From: Flectonema sp. DT1601
Lineage: Eukaryota; Euglenozoa; Diplonemea; Diplonemida; Diplonemidae
Reading direction: 5' to 3'
NCBI GenBank assembly: GCA_964019425.1
Contig: OZ025813.1
Coordinates: 310,001-374,000, forward strand
Length of the DNA: 64,000 nucleotides
Notes under the pieces: generated by a model
Databases searched by the model: none
What the model saw: only the letters and a program-made list of their open reading frames with translations
Told to the model about the DNA's origin: nothing
Translations under genes and position numbers: made by a program
Shown here: piece after piece, positions 12,045 through 22,234 of the stretch
Numbering within the stretch: the first letter of the stretch is position 1
Layout of the letters: each line of letters opens with the position of its first letter

Positions 12045-13302
12045 TGAGGAAATTGGAGAGAACAACGAAAGGCTACACGCGGTTGGTATTTCTGATCCTC
12101 AAAAATATGAGACCAATTATTAATACAACTACCTACGAGAAACTATTGAGTGGAGATTGAGTGGAGATTGAGCGGGGTAATATTTTTCAACTGAATTTTC
12201 TGAATTTTCTTTCTTTCTTTATTGCTAACAATATATATATATCACAAGGTTCGTGGGATGGGCAATAAGCATAACGATATGTAAGGAAGCAGGAATAACA
12301 AAATTAACAAATAGAAATAAGCGCAGTGAACCGGTCAAGTGTCAAAACAGACATCCTCAACTTACTTACCACAATAACGACGTAAAAATCGTAAAAAATA
12401 AATAAACATAGGAAGCGGGCTATGATGGGAGAAAATACCACTTTTAAAAAAAAAAAAAAAAATTCGAAATCGGGGAACCAAGCTTTATAAAAAGCTAACA
12501 GTAATTATGTAAATAATATTATCCTCAACTTGTCTAAGTTAAAGGCGGGTGGTTAACTGTTCGAGTTTGTACGTAAAATACAAATATAATATTATCATAT
12601 CATAAACAACATAACTATAATTTAACATTAGTTCTGAGATACAGTTAACTAAAGGTAATGTTAGTGTAGGTATACACTCTGCGATTGACGTAAATACTTT
12701 ACATTATAATAAATGTTTCTAACTTAGCTACATATTTTACATCTCTTTTCAGGTATGCACACAATCACAAGATACCCTCACAGCCGTAAAACTCACAAGA
12801 GACAATCTACATCAAGGGAGATTGATAAATAATTACAATCAAAAAAAAAGAAAAAAAGGGAATAAAAAACATGAGATAAAATCGGTAACAAGATGAGATA
12901 ACATAACACTTGCATTAGCGACGTGAACAACGCTACAAGAAACTACTATACCTTTTTGGGTTAGCCTTGAGCAGGTAAGTAGCCCTTAAGACTTCGAATG
13001 GGATTCCCACATTCAAAGTAAAGCTTTTTCTCTTTTTCTCATAATAATTAGAAAAAAAAAAAGAAACAAAAAAGCTGAAAAGTTTGTACACGCAATAAAT
13101 TTCGTTAGAGATGTAAAAATACTTAAAAATATAAAAAAAAGAACGTGTTTTAACCAGGCACTGAAATGGACGAAGGCAAGCGGAAAAAAAAAGGGGGGGG
13201 GAAAGACCCAATTGAGTGCCCGGGTGAGTAGTGACAAAGGCTAGATTCGATATTTGGAAGTGAAATTATTTTAAAACAATAATTAAAAAAAAAAAAAGAG
13301 TT
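11434..13302. other. Intergenic, 1.9 kb, no gene seen
   Basis: AT-rich spacer with poly(A) runs near 11845, 12023 and 12446, a short AT microsatellite near 12231 and a 24-bp direct repeat (ttgagtggagattgagtgga type) near 12146. Short open frames are low complexity. I see no RNA gene. Confidence 0.55.
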
Positions 13303-13393
13303 TTATTCTTGTATCTCAGAAGATACTTGCCAATCATCTCGTTCACATCTAAAGAATGAATCCGTCGACACGAATGATAGCTCCGAAGTATTG

Positions 13394-13434
<41 letters not shown>

Positions 13435-14673
13435 GTTTGACTCTAAATCCTTACTCGTAATTGACCTCACTAAAGGAGTGTAATTTGATGATTCTGTTTC
13501 TATATTTTGGATTCGAAGTCGTGATGTTGCTGTGTCTGTTGTATCCGTCTCACACCGAGGAAGGTCAGAACGCGGCGTCTCAGGAAGTGTCATCCTCATT
13601 CTCGGTCCGTCAGACACCAAAGTCGATTTCTTTTGCTTGCTGTCTTCTTCAGAAAACGCCTTTGGGATATTTACAATAATATCATCATCAACATCAGACT
13701 GAACATCAACAATTTGATTAACCATCACAGGTGATGTATTACAAAGACTTCCTTCTGTTGTTCCAGCAAGTGGTAGGGTTACTTCACTATGAACTACTTC
13801 TTCTGATAATTCAATTCGTGGTGACTGTGTAGTCGAATTATTTTCACAAATAGCATCTGTTGCTGGAACTACAACAGGATCTGCTGTTGGGACTACTGTA
13901 AGGTCTGTAGTCTCAGATATTGGTATTGTGTTTGCTAGAGATGGTTCATCAGACTCAATTACTTGATGACTGTCGTCGGATACAATTTCATTGTATTGCG
14001 TGGCAGCTACTTCCGTTACTTCGTATTCAACAGAAAGTACTGAAAGTGGTGATTGAAGTACTTTTGAAGTTTCACTCTCTTCGCTATCATGATGAATAGT
14101 TTCAGGACTTACTACTAATCTCAACTGAGATGAAGTTATTCTTTCTTTAGGTACTGATTTTGGTGAGAATGAGAAACCTTCAAACTCTGTTTTGACATCA
14201 GTTGTAACTACTTCTAATGGTTGAGCACCTGCTGACATTTGAGGAAGTCTCAAGTCCGGAACACATTCTTGTTTTGAAAGTTCTCCCTTTTGAGGAATAG
14301 ATTGCTGACAAGTCACTTTAAGACTTTCAATTATCTTCTCTGAGATGTTCCCAGAGCGGTCTAGTTGAACTATCCGACGATTCTTTAGAAGTTTACCAAC
14401 AGTACAAACTATCCGTAATACTGACTTTCTATCTTCTCTCCAAAGTCTAAGACATTCATCCCATTCTACTATAGTTTCTAAAGTAATGTTATCACCATCA
14501 CTGTCAACGTATGAGAGTGTTTCTATTGAGGTACTCCAAATATTTATTAATTCTCTTATCATTTTCAAAGTCGGATCAGACAAGCTGACCCTTCTGAGAA
14601 CTTCCTTTTGAGTCTTACTGCTTATTAATTTAAACTTTATGTTCACAATCTCATTGTTGTGTTGAGATTCCAT
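13303..14673 (-). CDS. PB1-domain protein, copy A
   Basis: The ATG at 14673 gives 456 residues; a TTTCATTCAG acceptor-like site just upstream suggests a 5' UTR intron. Residues 8-95 look like a PB1 domain: a Lys-bearing first strand (IKFKL), a helix, and an OPCA-type acidic segment with YVDSDGDNITLETIVEW. PB1 domains pair with other PB1 domains in kinase and autophagy adaptors. The remaining ~300 residues are acidic, Ser/Thr-rich and probably disordered, with a run of about 14 Asp. The last ~25 residues (SELSFVS, then SFFRC and DDWQVSSEIQE) recur in copy B. The N-terminal 146 codons are almost identical to those of copy B, while the middle is not alignable by eye. Partner and function are unknown. 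Confidence 0.8.
13394..13435 (-). repeat. ATC trinucleotide run encoding poly-Asp
   Basis: About 14 consecutive ATC/GAT triplets in the coding strand of PB1 copy A. Copy B lacks it. It is probably length-variable. Confidence 0.9.
14234..14672 (-). repeat. Converted or duplicated 439-bp block, copy 1
   Basis: Matches 15674-16112 at a constant offset of 1440 bp with three differences that I can see, one of them silent. It covers the PB1 domain and ends within the start codon region. Confidence 0.92.
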
Positions 14674-14946
14674 TGTGGACCTGAATGAAAGAAAAAAAAG
14701 ATGAATCATGCGACATTGGTACCGATTGGTGACTCTTATAGTATGCTAGAAACATTCAACACCAACAATGGGCAGAGCAAGAATCCCAATTATCGATTCA
14801 TCAATGCAAACAAACAAGGTTAGTAATGTGAGTATTTATTAGAGAGGAAGGAGGGGGAAAAAAGTTCAAATAAAACGTACGAGTGTAGCTTTTCGATAAA
14901 AAGGAAAAATTATGTTAATTGTCATTACTGCTGAACGAGGGCTAGG

Positions 14947-16113
14947 TTAAGTTTGCAGTTCCGATGCGACCAACCAATCATCACTCTGACAGAGAAAGAA
15001 TGAACTTTCAGACATGAAGGACAATTCCGTTGTGTTGTCTTCCTCTCCGCTGTTGATCGATTGAATTAGCGGAGTGTAATTAGATTCCACTTCAGGATTT
15101 TGATTACGAAGTCTTAAAGTCGCAGTGTCAGTATTGTCCGTATCACAGTGAGGGATGTCAACAGCTGCCGTCTCAGATACTTCAAATGCCTGAGGGATGC
15201 TAACCAGACTGTCTTCGTCAACTTCTGAGTTGTTGCAGCTCTCCTCTGAGGTGTTCCTAATTAGAATTTCAGCTTCACTCTGAGATGCTTCAGATTGAGG
15301 TTCGACATCCTCTTCGCGAGTGACTTCTGTTGAAAGACTATCTCTCACATCACTTGATTCTAATGTTGAAGAGACAAGTACTTGTTGACTTTCTTGAGAT
15401 ACTATGATTTCTTGAGGGATGTTGACATCAATCTCTGACTTGCTGCAACTCTCTTCGGAAGTGTTTTCAATTGGAATCTCAGCTTCTTCACTCTGAGCTG
15501 CTTCCTGCGGCACTTCAGATTGAGGTTCGGTATTCACATCAAACGGCTCTGTTGTTGGAGAAGACATCACCTGTTCACTCTCTGATTGGAATGAATTGAT
15601 TGCTATCAGATTGTTGTGATCAATAACCTCAGTGATGACTTCAGTCTCTTCTTCTTCAATAGTCAACGAGGACGACATTTGAGGAAGTCTCAAGTCCGGA
15701 ACACATTCTTGTTTTGAAAGTTCTCCCTTTTGAGGAATAGATTGCTGACAAGTCACTTTAAGACTTTCAATTATCTTCTCTGAGATGTTCCCAGAGCGGT
15801 CTAGTTGAACTATCCGACGATTCTTTAGAAGTTTACCAACAGTACAAACTATCCGTAATACTGACTTTCTATCTTCTCTCCAAAGTCTAAGACATTCATC
15901 CCATTCTACTATAGTTTCTAAAGTAATGTTATCACTATCACTGTCAACGTATGAGAGTGTTTCTATTGAAGTACTCCAAATATTTATTAATTCTCTTATC
16001 ATTTTCAAAGTCGGATCAGACAAGCTGACCCTTCTGAGAACTTCCTTTTGAGTCTTACTGCTTATTAATTTAAACTTTATGTTCACAATCTCATTGTTGT
16101 GTTGAGATGCCAT
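14947..16113 (-). CDS. PB1-domain protein, copy B
   Basis: The ATG at 16113 gives 388 residues. It has the same PB1 domain as copy A, differing at residue 2 (Ala for Glu) and at one Gly to Ser change inside the acidic OPCA loop (DSDSDN). The middle is acidic, Ser/Thr/Glu-rich and diverged from copy A. The tail is again TELSFMS, SFFLC, DDWLVASELQT, so two conserved ends flank a fast-evolving linker. It sits 273 bp upstream of copy A on the same strand, forming a tandem pair. The Gly to Ser change may alter PB1 pairing. Function unknown. Confidence 0.8.
   Translation of the reverse strand: MASQHNNEIVNIKFKLISSKTQKEVLRRVSLSDPTLKMIRELINIWSTSIETLSYVDSDSDNITLETIVEWDECLRLWREDRKSVLRIVCTVGKLLKNRRIVQLDRSGNISEKIIESLKVTCQQSIPQKGELSKQECVPDLRLPQMSSSLTIEEEETEVITEVIDHNNLIAINSFQSESEQVMSSPTTEPFDVNTEPQSEVPQEAAQSEEAEIPIENTSEESCSKSEIDVNIPQEIIVSQESQQVLVSSTLESSDVRDSLSTEVTREEDVEPQSEASQSEAEILIRNTSEESCNNSEVDEDSLVSIPQAFEVSETAAVDIPHCDTDNTDTATLRLRNQNPEVESNYTPLIQSINSGEEDNTTELSFMSESSFFLCQSDDWLVASELQT
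15674..16112 (-). repeat. Converted or duplicated 439-bp block, copy 2
   Basis: Partner of 14234-14672; see there. Confidence 0.92.
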
Positions 16114-17028
16114 TGTTTTTGGGTGTTAACTGTGAAGATACTCTAAAATATTTTTCCTTTTGCTATGATATGATTACATTTAGTAGTAGTTTCCTGGTCA
16201 AATTAATATGTCACATATTAGAACAATCTTTTTACATTTAAAAAAACCATTTCAGATTAGCCTTATATTTCGTTGAACGAAAGACAGAATCCTGTCGCAC
16301 GGGGGTAACGTCAACAATCACAAGAAAATATCGGCTTTTTCAAATCTGAATCGTCGGTACAAAAAAAAAAAAAAGAAAACTAACAACATAACGAAGAAAT
16401 ACGTGTGAATACCTTCGCTTATTAGATTATGATTCTAAACAGCTTAAAGGTTGTATGAAAGCCTTGTTGTAATGTATGAGAACATACATCAGGCTAATCG
16501 AAACAATTTGTTTGTTTGAGTTGAACAAGTCGTCGCGAATATTCAAAAAAAGAACTTACGTTCCATTGTGATAGTTGAGGTGAAAGAATTCACTCTTCAC
16601 ATTCGATAAGATTGTACTGATAATTGAGATGTTCAGCATAAGAAATAATGAAGTGTAATCTTAGCTGTTGCTACATAATAGAAGAACCTCTTCAGGTCCT
16701 GCATCTCAGCTATCGTGCAGTAGTTGAGCTTAAAGCTCTCTGCTACACATAATAAAGAGTAGAATGGGGGTACACAATGATCCCTTATACTAAGTCGGTC
16801 GAGACGATAAAGAAGTAACTTACTAAATATACTAAACTGAGAAGGTGAATAGATGAAACTACTACAGAGGACTCAGTTTCATTTGACAGAGGGGGGAAGT
16901 CTTTATCAACGACAGAGAGAAGTTAGACATTTCCGTAGAATGAGCTTAGTAATGTTTAAAACAAAATATTTTTAACAGAATTCACATCAACAACAACAAC
17001 AACAGTAACTTCCAAGTCATCAGAAGTA
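16114..17028. other. Intergenic, no gene seen
   Basis: Spacer of mixed composition upstream of PB1 copy B. Short frames only. A (CAA)n run lies at about 16989-17003. Confidence 0.5.
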
Positions 17029-17961
17029 CTACTCCGACTGTGGGCGGTCAGCGAGCCAGTTTGTTGATCGTGAAGGTGGTGGAGAAGGTGTTTTGAAAGC
17101 ATCCGTAGGCGCAGATGTAGGGCAGTGGCCTGGAGTGCTTTCTAGAATGCTCGTCGATAATGAGAGACGTCTAGTTGAATGAGTCGGAATAACACTCGAA
17201 ATAGTCCTCTTCGTACCACAACTTGAAGGTCTTCTGGTAGCAGGTGGTTGTGGAGGAAGAGCTGATGAAGACGACGTTCTAATTAGAATCTCTTCAGTTT
17301 TTGGTCTCTGCATCTCATCCAACCAATCAGCAGTAGCTGTACTGTTCCGACATGTACTCGGCCGCTTCTTTTGACATCTCCATTTACCTTCTGAATTCCG
17401 TACATACGCAAAGCATTGTAAGATACCTTCTCCAAGGTCTTCTGAGTTGTTTAATACAACTCTCTGTTTTGGATAATTAGCTTTAAATATTTTATTTTTT
17501 GAGAATGCACTATAAAGTGGAATCTCATATGAATCCAATCCCGAAGGTTGATCAGGTGATATCCAAATAGATTTCAGTAAACACTTCGATCGCAATGAAG
17601 AATCGTATTCACCAACGCTACTGGGGGTCATGCAAGGCTTAGTTGGGTAAGGCCGTGCGGATTTACATCTTAAAAGAGATTTACTTACTGGAATGTGAGC
17701 CTTTGCGATTGCCTTATCATAATCTTGTTTGAGACACCTGATGTCGTACTTGCTACTCATTTTTACTTTCTTAAGTAGCGCTGTAACGTTATCGCTGTGT
17801 CTCTTGGAACTGGTTGGTACTTGAAGCCAGGCTTCTCCTTTACTCCTCGCATTCATTTTCATTTCTTTGAAAACTTCACACCTTGTTCTTCCAACCCTGG
17901 AGTTGTCACGGGGTGGTGACGGCATCTTAAAGCCAGTTGCTAAATCCGCCACACCCACCAT
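17029..17961 (-). CDS. Hypothetical basic Ser/Pro-rich protein
   Basis: The ATG at 17961 gives 310 residues. The frame stays open to 18120, but a TTTCTCAG acceptor-like site at about 18002 indicates that the upstream part is intron, so I prefer the internal start MVGVADL. The protein is basic throughout, with RTRCEVFKEMKM near the N-terminus, a LYSAFSKNK segment in the middle, several Cys, and a disordered Ser/Pro/Arg-rich C-terminus. I recognise no domain. Codon use is ordinary and there are no repeats, which supports a real gene. Confidence 0.65.
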   Translation of the reverse strand: MVGVADLATGFKMPSPPRDNSRVGRTRCEVFKEMKMNARSKGEAWLQVPTSSKRHSDNVTALLKKVKMSSKYDIRCLKQDYDKAIAKAHIPVSKSLLRCKSARPYPTKPCMTPSSVGEYDSSLRSKCLLKSIWISPDQPSGLDSYEIPLYSAFSKNKIFKANYPKQRVVLNNSEDLGEGILQCFAYVRNSEGKWRCQKKRPSTCRNSTATADWLDEMQRPKTEEILIRTSSSSALPPQPPATRRPSSCGTKRTISSVIPTHSTRRLSLSTSILESTPGHCPTSAPTDAFKTPSPPPSRSTNWLADRPQSE

Positions 17962-18380
17962 TGTTAGGTTTGTATGATTCCCACCAATCACTCTGAGAAA
18001 GAGAATAAAATTACGATATAACATAACTGCGATGGATATGTTCAGTCTCTTTGTTAACTGTTTTAAGAAAAATAAAAACCCTAAACACAATGTTAACTTA
18101 TCACTAAGGCAACTATCCACTCTGGAATATTGAAAGAAACAGAATTGCGTGGAAGACTACAGCGAGGCGGATGTTTTACACTTTTGGGTTGCATAAGTTG
18201 AAAACCGGCTAGAAAAACAGCCAATTAAAAAAACTATTTCAGAACACTTGCATATCCACTTACGTAACGCAATAACAGACAAAGTAAAAGTCACACGAGA
18301 ATTCATTTTAAATAAGAACGAAGGGGAGCGAGGGTGGGGGAACTGGGAGGGCTTTCCTCGGAATATTCCTCTGTAGTCTT

Positions 18381-18413
<33 letters not shown>

Positions 18414-18804
18414 CCCCATCTCTGTTGTTTTTTTTCTTCTTTTTTCTTTTTTCTTTTAGTTTCCGAGATTCCCTGCTTTAAAGAGGACCAGTGCTTCGTC
18501 ATGATGGACACGAACAATATACTCAAATAAGTTCCTATTGTGTTGTTCCTCCAGTGAGAGCTGCGATACTTGTTCTCTTTCCTCACGAAATCAAGAAAGG
18601 AAAAATGAGAGAGAAAAAAAGAAACCTGAAATTGGTAGATTGCTACGCGATGTGTTGCGTGACAAGCTAAGTTCACTTCCCGTATGTTGAAATATCATGA
18701 GATTAATGGTGTTGGAGTTTACCGAAAGAATAACAATAAGAAAGTGAACAAACTATTGACAAAGCACTCGGACGAAGAAGAACTAAATAACAGAGAAGAC
18801 GCAT
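17962..18804. other. Intergenic, no gene seen
   Basis: Contains a 29-base poly(T) near 18381 and T-rich low complexity. May include the 5' UTR intron of the gene at 17029-17961. Confidence 0.5.
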
Positions 18805-19743
18805 CTATTCCATAATATCGGCATCAGCGTTGTTGCCGTATCCTGCAAGAACATTCGACTCAGCACCATCACCTGCACCTGCAAGTAGAGCTAGTTTGGC
18901 CTTTTCAGCCAACTCAGCATCTGCTAAAATCTTCTTCTTCTTTTGGATCATTTTAAGTCTGAAGAATTCTTCTCTTTCTAATTCATCTAATTCAGAAGTA
19001 ATGTACGCTAAAGTATTAGCAACCTTTGGAATAACAACCTTATCAAGAGCGTTTACACGTCTATTCGTAATTTTAATTGCAGCGTCTAAAACCATAAATT
19101 GAGTCTGAAGAGATCCAATCAATACTAAGTTTCCTAAAGTCTTTTGCCACGCGTCACGTGCTGCTCTTATCTGTTCACCTCCCTTACCCATACCTGCTTG
19201 TTCTCCTCCTCCTCGACTGTCAGAGCATCTAAATTTAGGAATTGAGACACCAGCAACGTTATCAGAGGTGGTAATTACCTTCAGTGCTGCTTTCTTCATG
19301 CATTCTTCAATAGCGAATGTTAAGTTTCCTTCTCCAGAGTGGTACTGCGCGGCTGCGAGTGCAATGTATGCCTGTTGGGTGTTGTTGGGTGTTGTTGGGT
19401 GTTGTTGGGTGTTGTAGTTTAACTAATTAATCACAAAAAAAAAAGAAATTGCCAAACCTCTCTCATTTCATCATCCATTCCCTCCTTTCTCTCTTTCAGT
19501 AATTTCAAAATAGATCTGAATTTCAACACCAACGCATCAGCCTTCTTCTTTAGAAGAGAGTGTCCCTTTTGTGCTCCCTTCATTCTGGTCTTGAAGGTGA
19601 TGAGAGTCATCCGACTCGGAAGGCATGCGAACCTTTTTTTTTATATTTTTATTTTAATTTTCAAAATCAATTTTGCTTTTTATCGACAGTTATAATACAA
19701 TAATAAAAATAAATATAAAAAAAACAAACCTTTGCGATGACAT
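18805..19743 (-). CDS. V-type H+-ATPase subunit D
   Basis: Three exons, 19743-19730 (14 nt), 19632-19458 and 19371-18805, give 251 residues, the usual size of subunit D (Vma8). Family landmarks are [51 protein letters not shown] and [15 protein letters not shown]. Subunit D is the central rotor shaft of the V1 sector; it forms a long coiled coil inside the catalytic hexamer and couples ATP hydrolysis to proton pumping into acidic organelles. The first coding exon encodes only MSSQ and part of an Arg codon. The donors are GTTTGT and GTTTGG. The first acceptor is a bare A-tract ending AAAG with no pyrimidine tract. Intron 2 carries four copies of a 10-bp GTTGTTGGGT repeat. Confidence 0.95.
19372..19420 (-). 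repeat. 10-bp tandem repeat in V-ATPase D intron 2
   Basis: About four units of GTTGTTGGGT (plus-strand sense) abut the 3' splice site of the intron at 19457-19372, so the acceptor CAG lies inside the repeat. Confidence 0.85.
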
Positions 19744-20211
19744 TGTTTAGGTATGTGATATGCTTGCCGTCTGTGTTATAAATATAAACCGATCTGGTCA
19801 GGGGGGTTAGAAGTAAAAATGTGATTCAACAGGATAAGTAGAAAGACAATTAATGACCTGCCATTTTTTATACGAAATGATTCTTATCGGGGGAAAAAAA
19901 AAAAAAAAAAAAAAAAGTAATAAATTCCAGTATCTAGAAATTAACTGATAACGTCGTTGTGATGAGTACTACCAAAGCATAATGATTGTTGATAAATAGT
20001 ATTTTTCGTTTCTTAAATTTTTTTTTTGTTTTTTTCTTTTTGTTGTGTGTTCGTAACTGAATTCAAGGGATTTTGCATAAGAAAAAAAACGGGAAAACCG
20101 AATATCGTAAAGGGAGAGAAATAAAATTTTAGAAAAAAGAAGGAAAAAAAAATAAATACACAAAATAAGAACATCAGAAAAAATGAGAAAGAAATTGAAA
20201 ACTCTAACTTT
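19744..20211. other. Intergenic between V-ATPase D and UTP20
   Basis: AT-rich spacer with poly(A) near 19895. No supported feature. Confidence 0.55.
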
Positions 20212-21701
20212 TTATTTCCTTCTCTTTAAGGAGCTTTTCTTATTGATTGGGCCTGTTCCTCTCTTTCTCTTTGTAGTTCCAGATTGTACAGTGGCCCCAT
20301 CAGTGGTTGTCATCATTTTTCTTTCCTTTGGCTTAGCTTCTGCGGCCGAGATGACAAGTTTTCCCTTTGAAGACGACTTAAAGCTTTGACTCTTATTCTT
20401 TTTGATATTAACATTCTTCCAATCAGATGAGAATTTAGCAAACAATCTGACAAACTTTTCAGATTTCAAAGAGTGCTTCATAATATCAAGTACTTCCTTA
20501 CAGGCAACTGCTAGAGGTGATCCTTGAGCTGGGACATAGCAGCATGCGTGAAGAAAACCGATCAGAGGGATTATTTGTTTCATAATTGGATCTTGTGCGA
20601 CAGCTACGTCGGATTTTGCTTCCTCTACTTGCTGTTTGGCCTCGGCCTCGTCTTCGTCTTCGACATCTTGTGCTTTACGCTTTGCTTTTTTACGTTTTTC
20701 GCGAAGGACTTTCCTGGCTCTTGAGCCGGTTGCCTTCTTCTTTGTAGTTTTGTCTTCGTCGTCATCGGATTCGTCTTCTTCTTGAGTTGGTTCTGCGTAG
20801 AGTTTTACGAGAAGTGTTCCCAGTAATCTCATTACAGCAGCAGGTCTTACAACTCCAAATGTTTTTATGAATGTGACAGCATTCATCTTTCGGTAGTCCA
20901 GTTGTTGTATTTCCTGAAGTTGTGTAGTAGCTGCTTCTGTTATGTCTTTCCAAAGCATAGCGAGGTCCTTCTCTAGTGTTAGCGTTGAGAATACCCAAAC
21001 CAAGTTCTTTATAGAACAATGAATAATACCAGAGTCAATATCTGTTTCAATCGCTCCTCCTAAACCAGATGTTATGTCTTCATCTGTTGGAGTGTTTGTC
21101 TTGGAGAGATCAGCAAGTTGTTGGATCAAATTCTTACCAATTCCAATCACCTTTCCTCGCTTATCACTCAGCTCCCTGCGGGCGTATTCCGATGAAAGCG
21201 CTCGTGATGCGGCGGTTCGAACCCAAGGATGGCTGTTTTTTGTTTGTTTTTAAATCTCCACACTGTTTTCAGAAATTATTAGCTCCTCACTTCAAGTGTA
21301 TAGTCACGCAATACTAACGTAATAAAAATATTCAAATCTACATACCTGTGAGTGAGGTTACCCTGTAGCGACGTACATATCTCTGTTGTGTGTGGTGCCA
21401 ACTCGTCAGCACATTTCTCAATTAAAACCTCAAATAATGCGGTTGCGTGGTAGGCCAATTCCCAATTCTGTTTTATTATAATATTGTTATTGTTTGCAGG
21501 AAATGCAATTAGAAGGTGCTTATGAGACACATAAAACAAACCTCTTTGTGGAACTTAACAGTCTGTCTTCTACGAGATCCTGCACTTGTTGCACTGGTAT
21601 CGAATTGAGATGGTGTAGCGATGTCGATGATCTGTTTGTTGTTGTGTTGTTGTTGTTGTTGTTGTGTTGTTGTTGTTGTTGTGTTGTTGTTGTTGTTGTT
21701 G

Positions 21702-21743
<42 letters not shown>

Positions 21744-21773
21744 GTTGTTGTTGTTGTTGTTGTGTTGTTGTTG

Positions 21774-21836
<63 letters not shown>

Positions 21837-21880
21837 GTTGTTGTTGTTGTGTTGTTGTTGTTGTTGTTGTGTTGTTGTTG

Positions 21881-21928
<48 letters not shown>

Positions 21929-22186
21929 GTTGTTGTTGTTGTGTTGTTGTTGTTGTTGTGTTGTGTTGTTGTTGTGTTGTGTTGTTGTTGTTGTTGTTGT
22001 TGTGTTGTTGTTGTGTTGTGTTGTTGTTGTGTTGTTGTTGTTGTGTTGTTGTTGTTGTGTTGTTGTTGTGTTGGTTGTTGTTGTACTGTTGTGTTGGTTG
22101 TTGTTGTGTTGTTGTTGTGTTGGTTGTTGTTGTACTGTTGTGTTGGTTGTTGTTGTGTTGTTGTTGTTGTTGTTGTGTTGTTGTTG

Positions 22187-22234
<48 letters not shown>

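Noticed and set aside
12933-13237. Two minus-strand frames upstream of the PB1 pair
   Set aside because: Low-complexity Phe/Lys frames in spacer, with no start context or conservation.
13303-16113. LC3-interacting motif in the PB1 proteins' DDW tail
   Set aside because: The residue three after Trp is Ser or Ala, not Leu, Ile or Val, so the core motif is not met.
21200-21225. GGTTCGAACCC resembling a tRNA T-arm
   Set aside because: Lies inside a conserved UTP20 coding exon (WVRTAAS); no acceptor stem around it.
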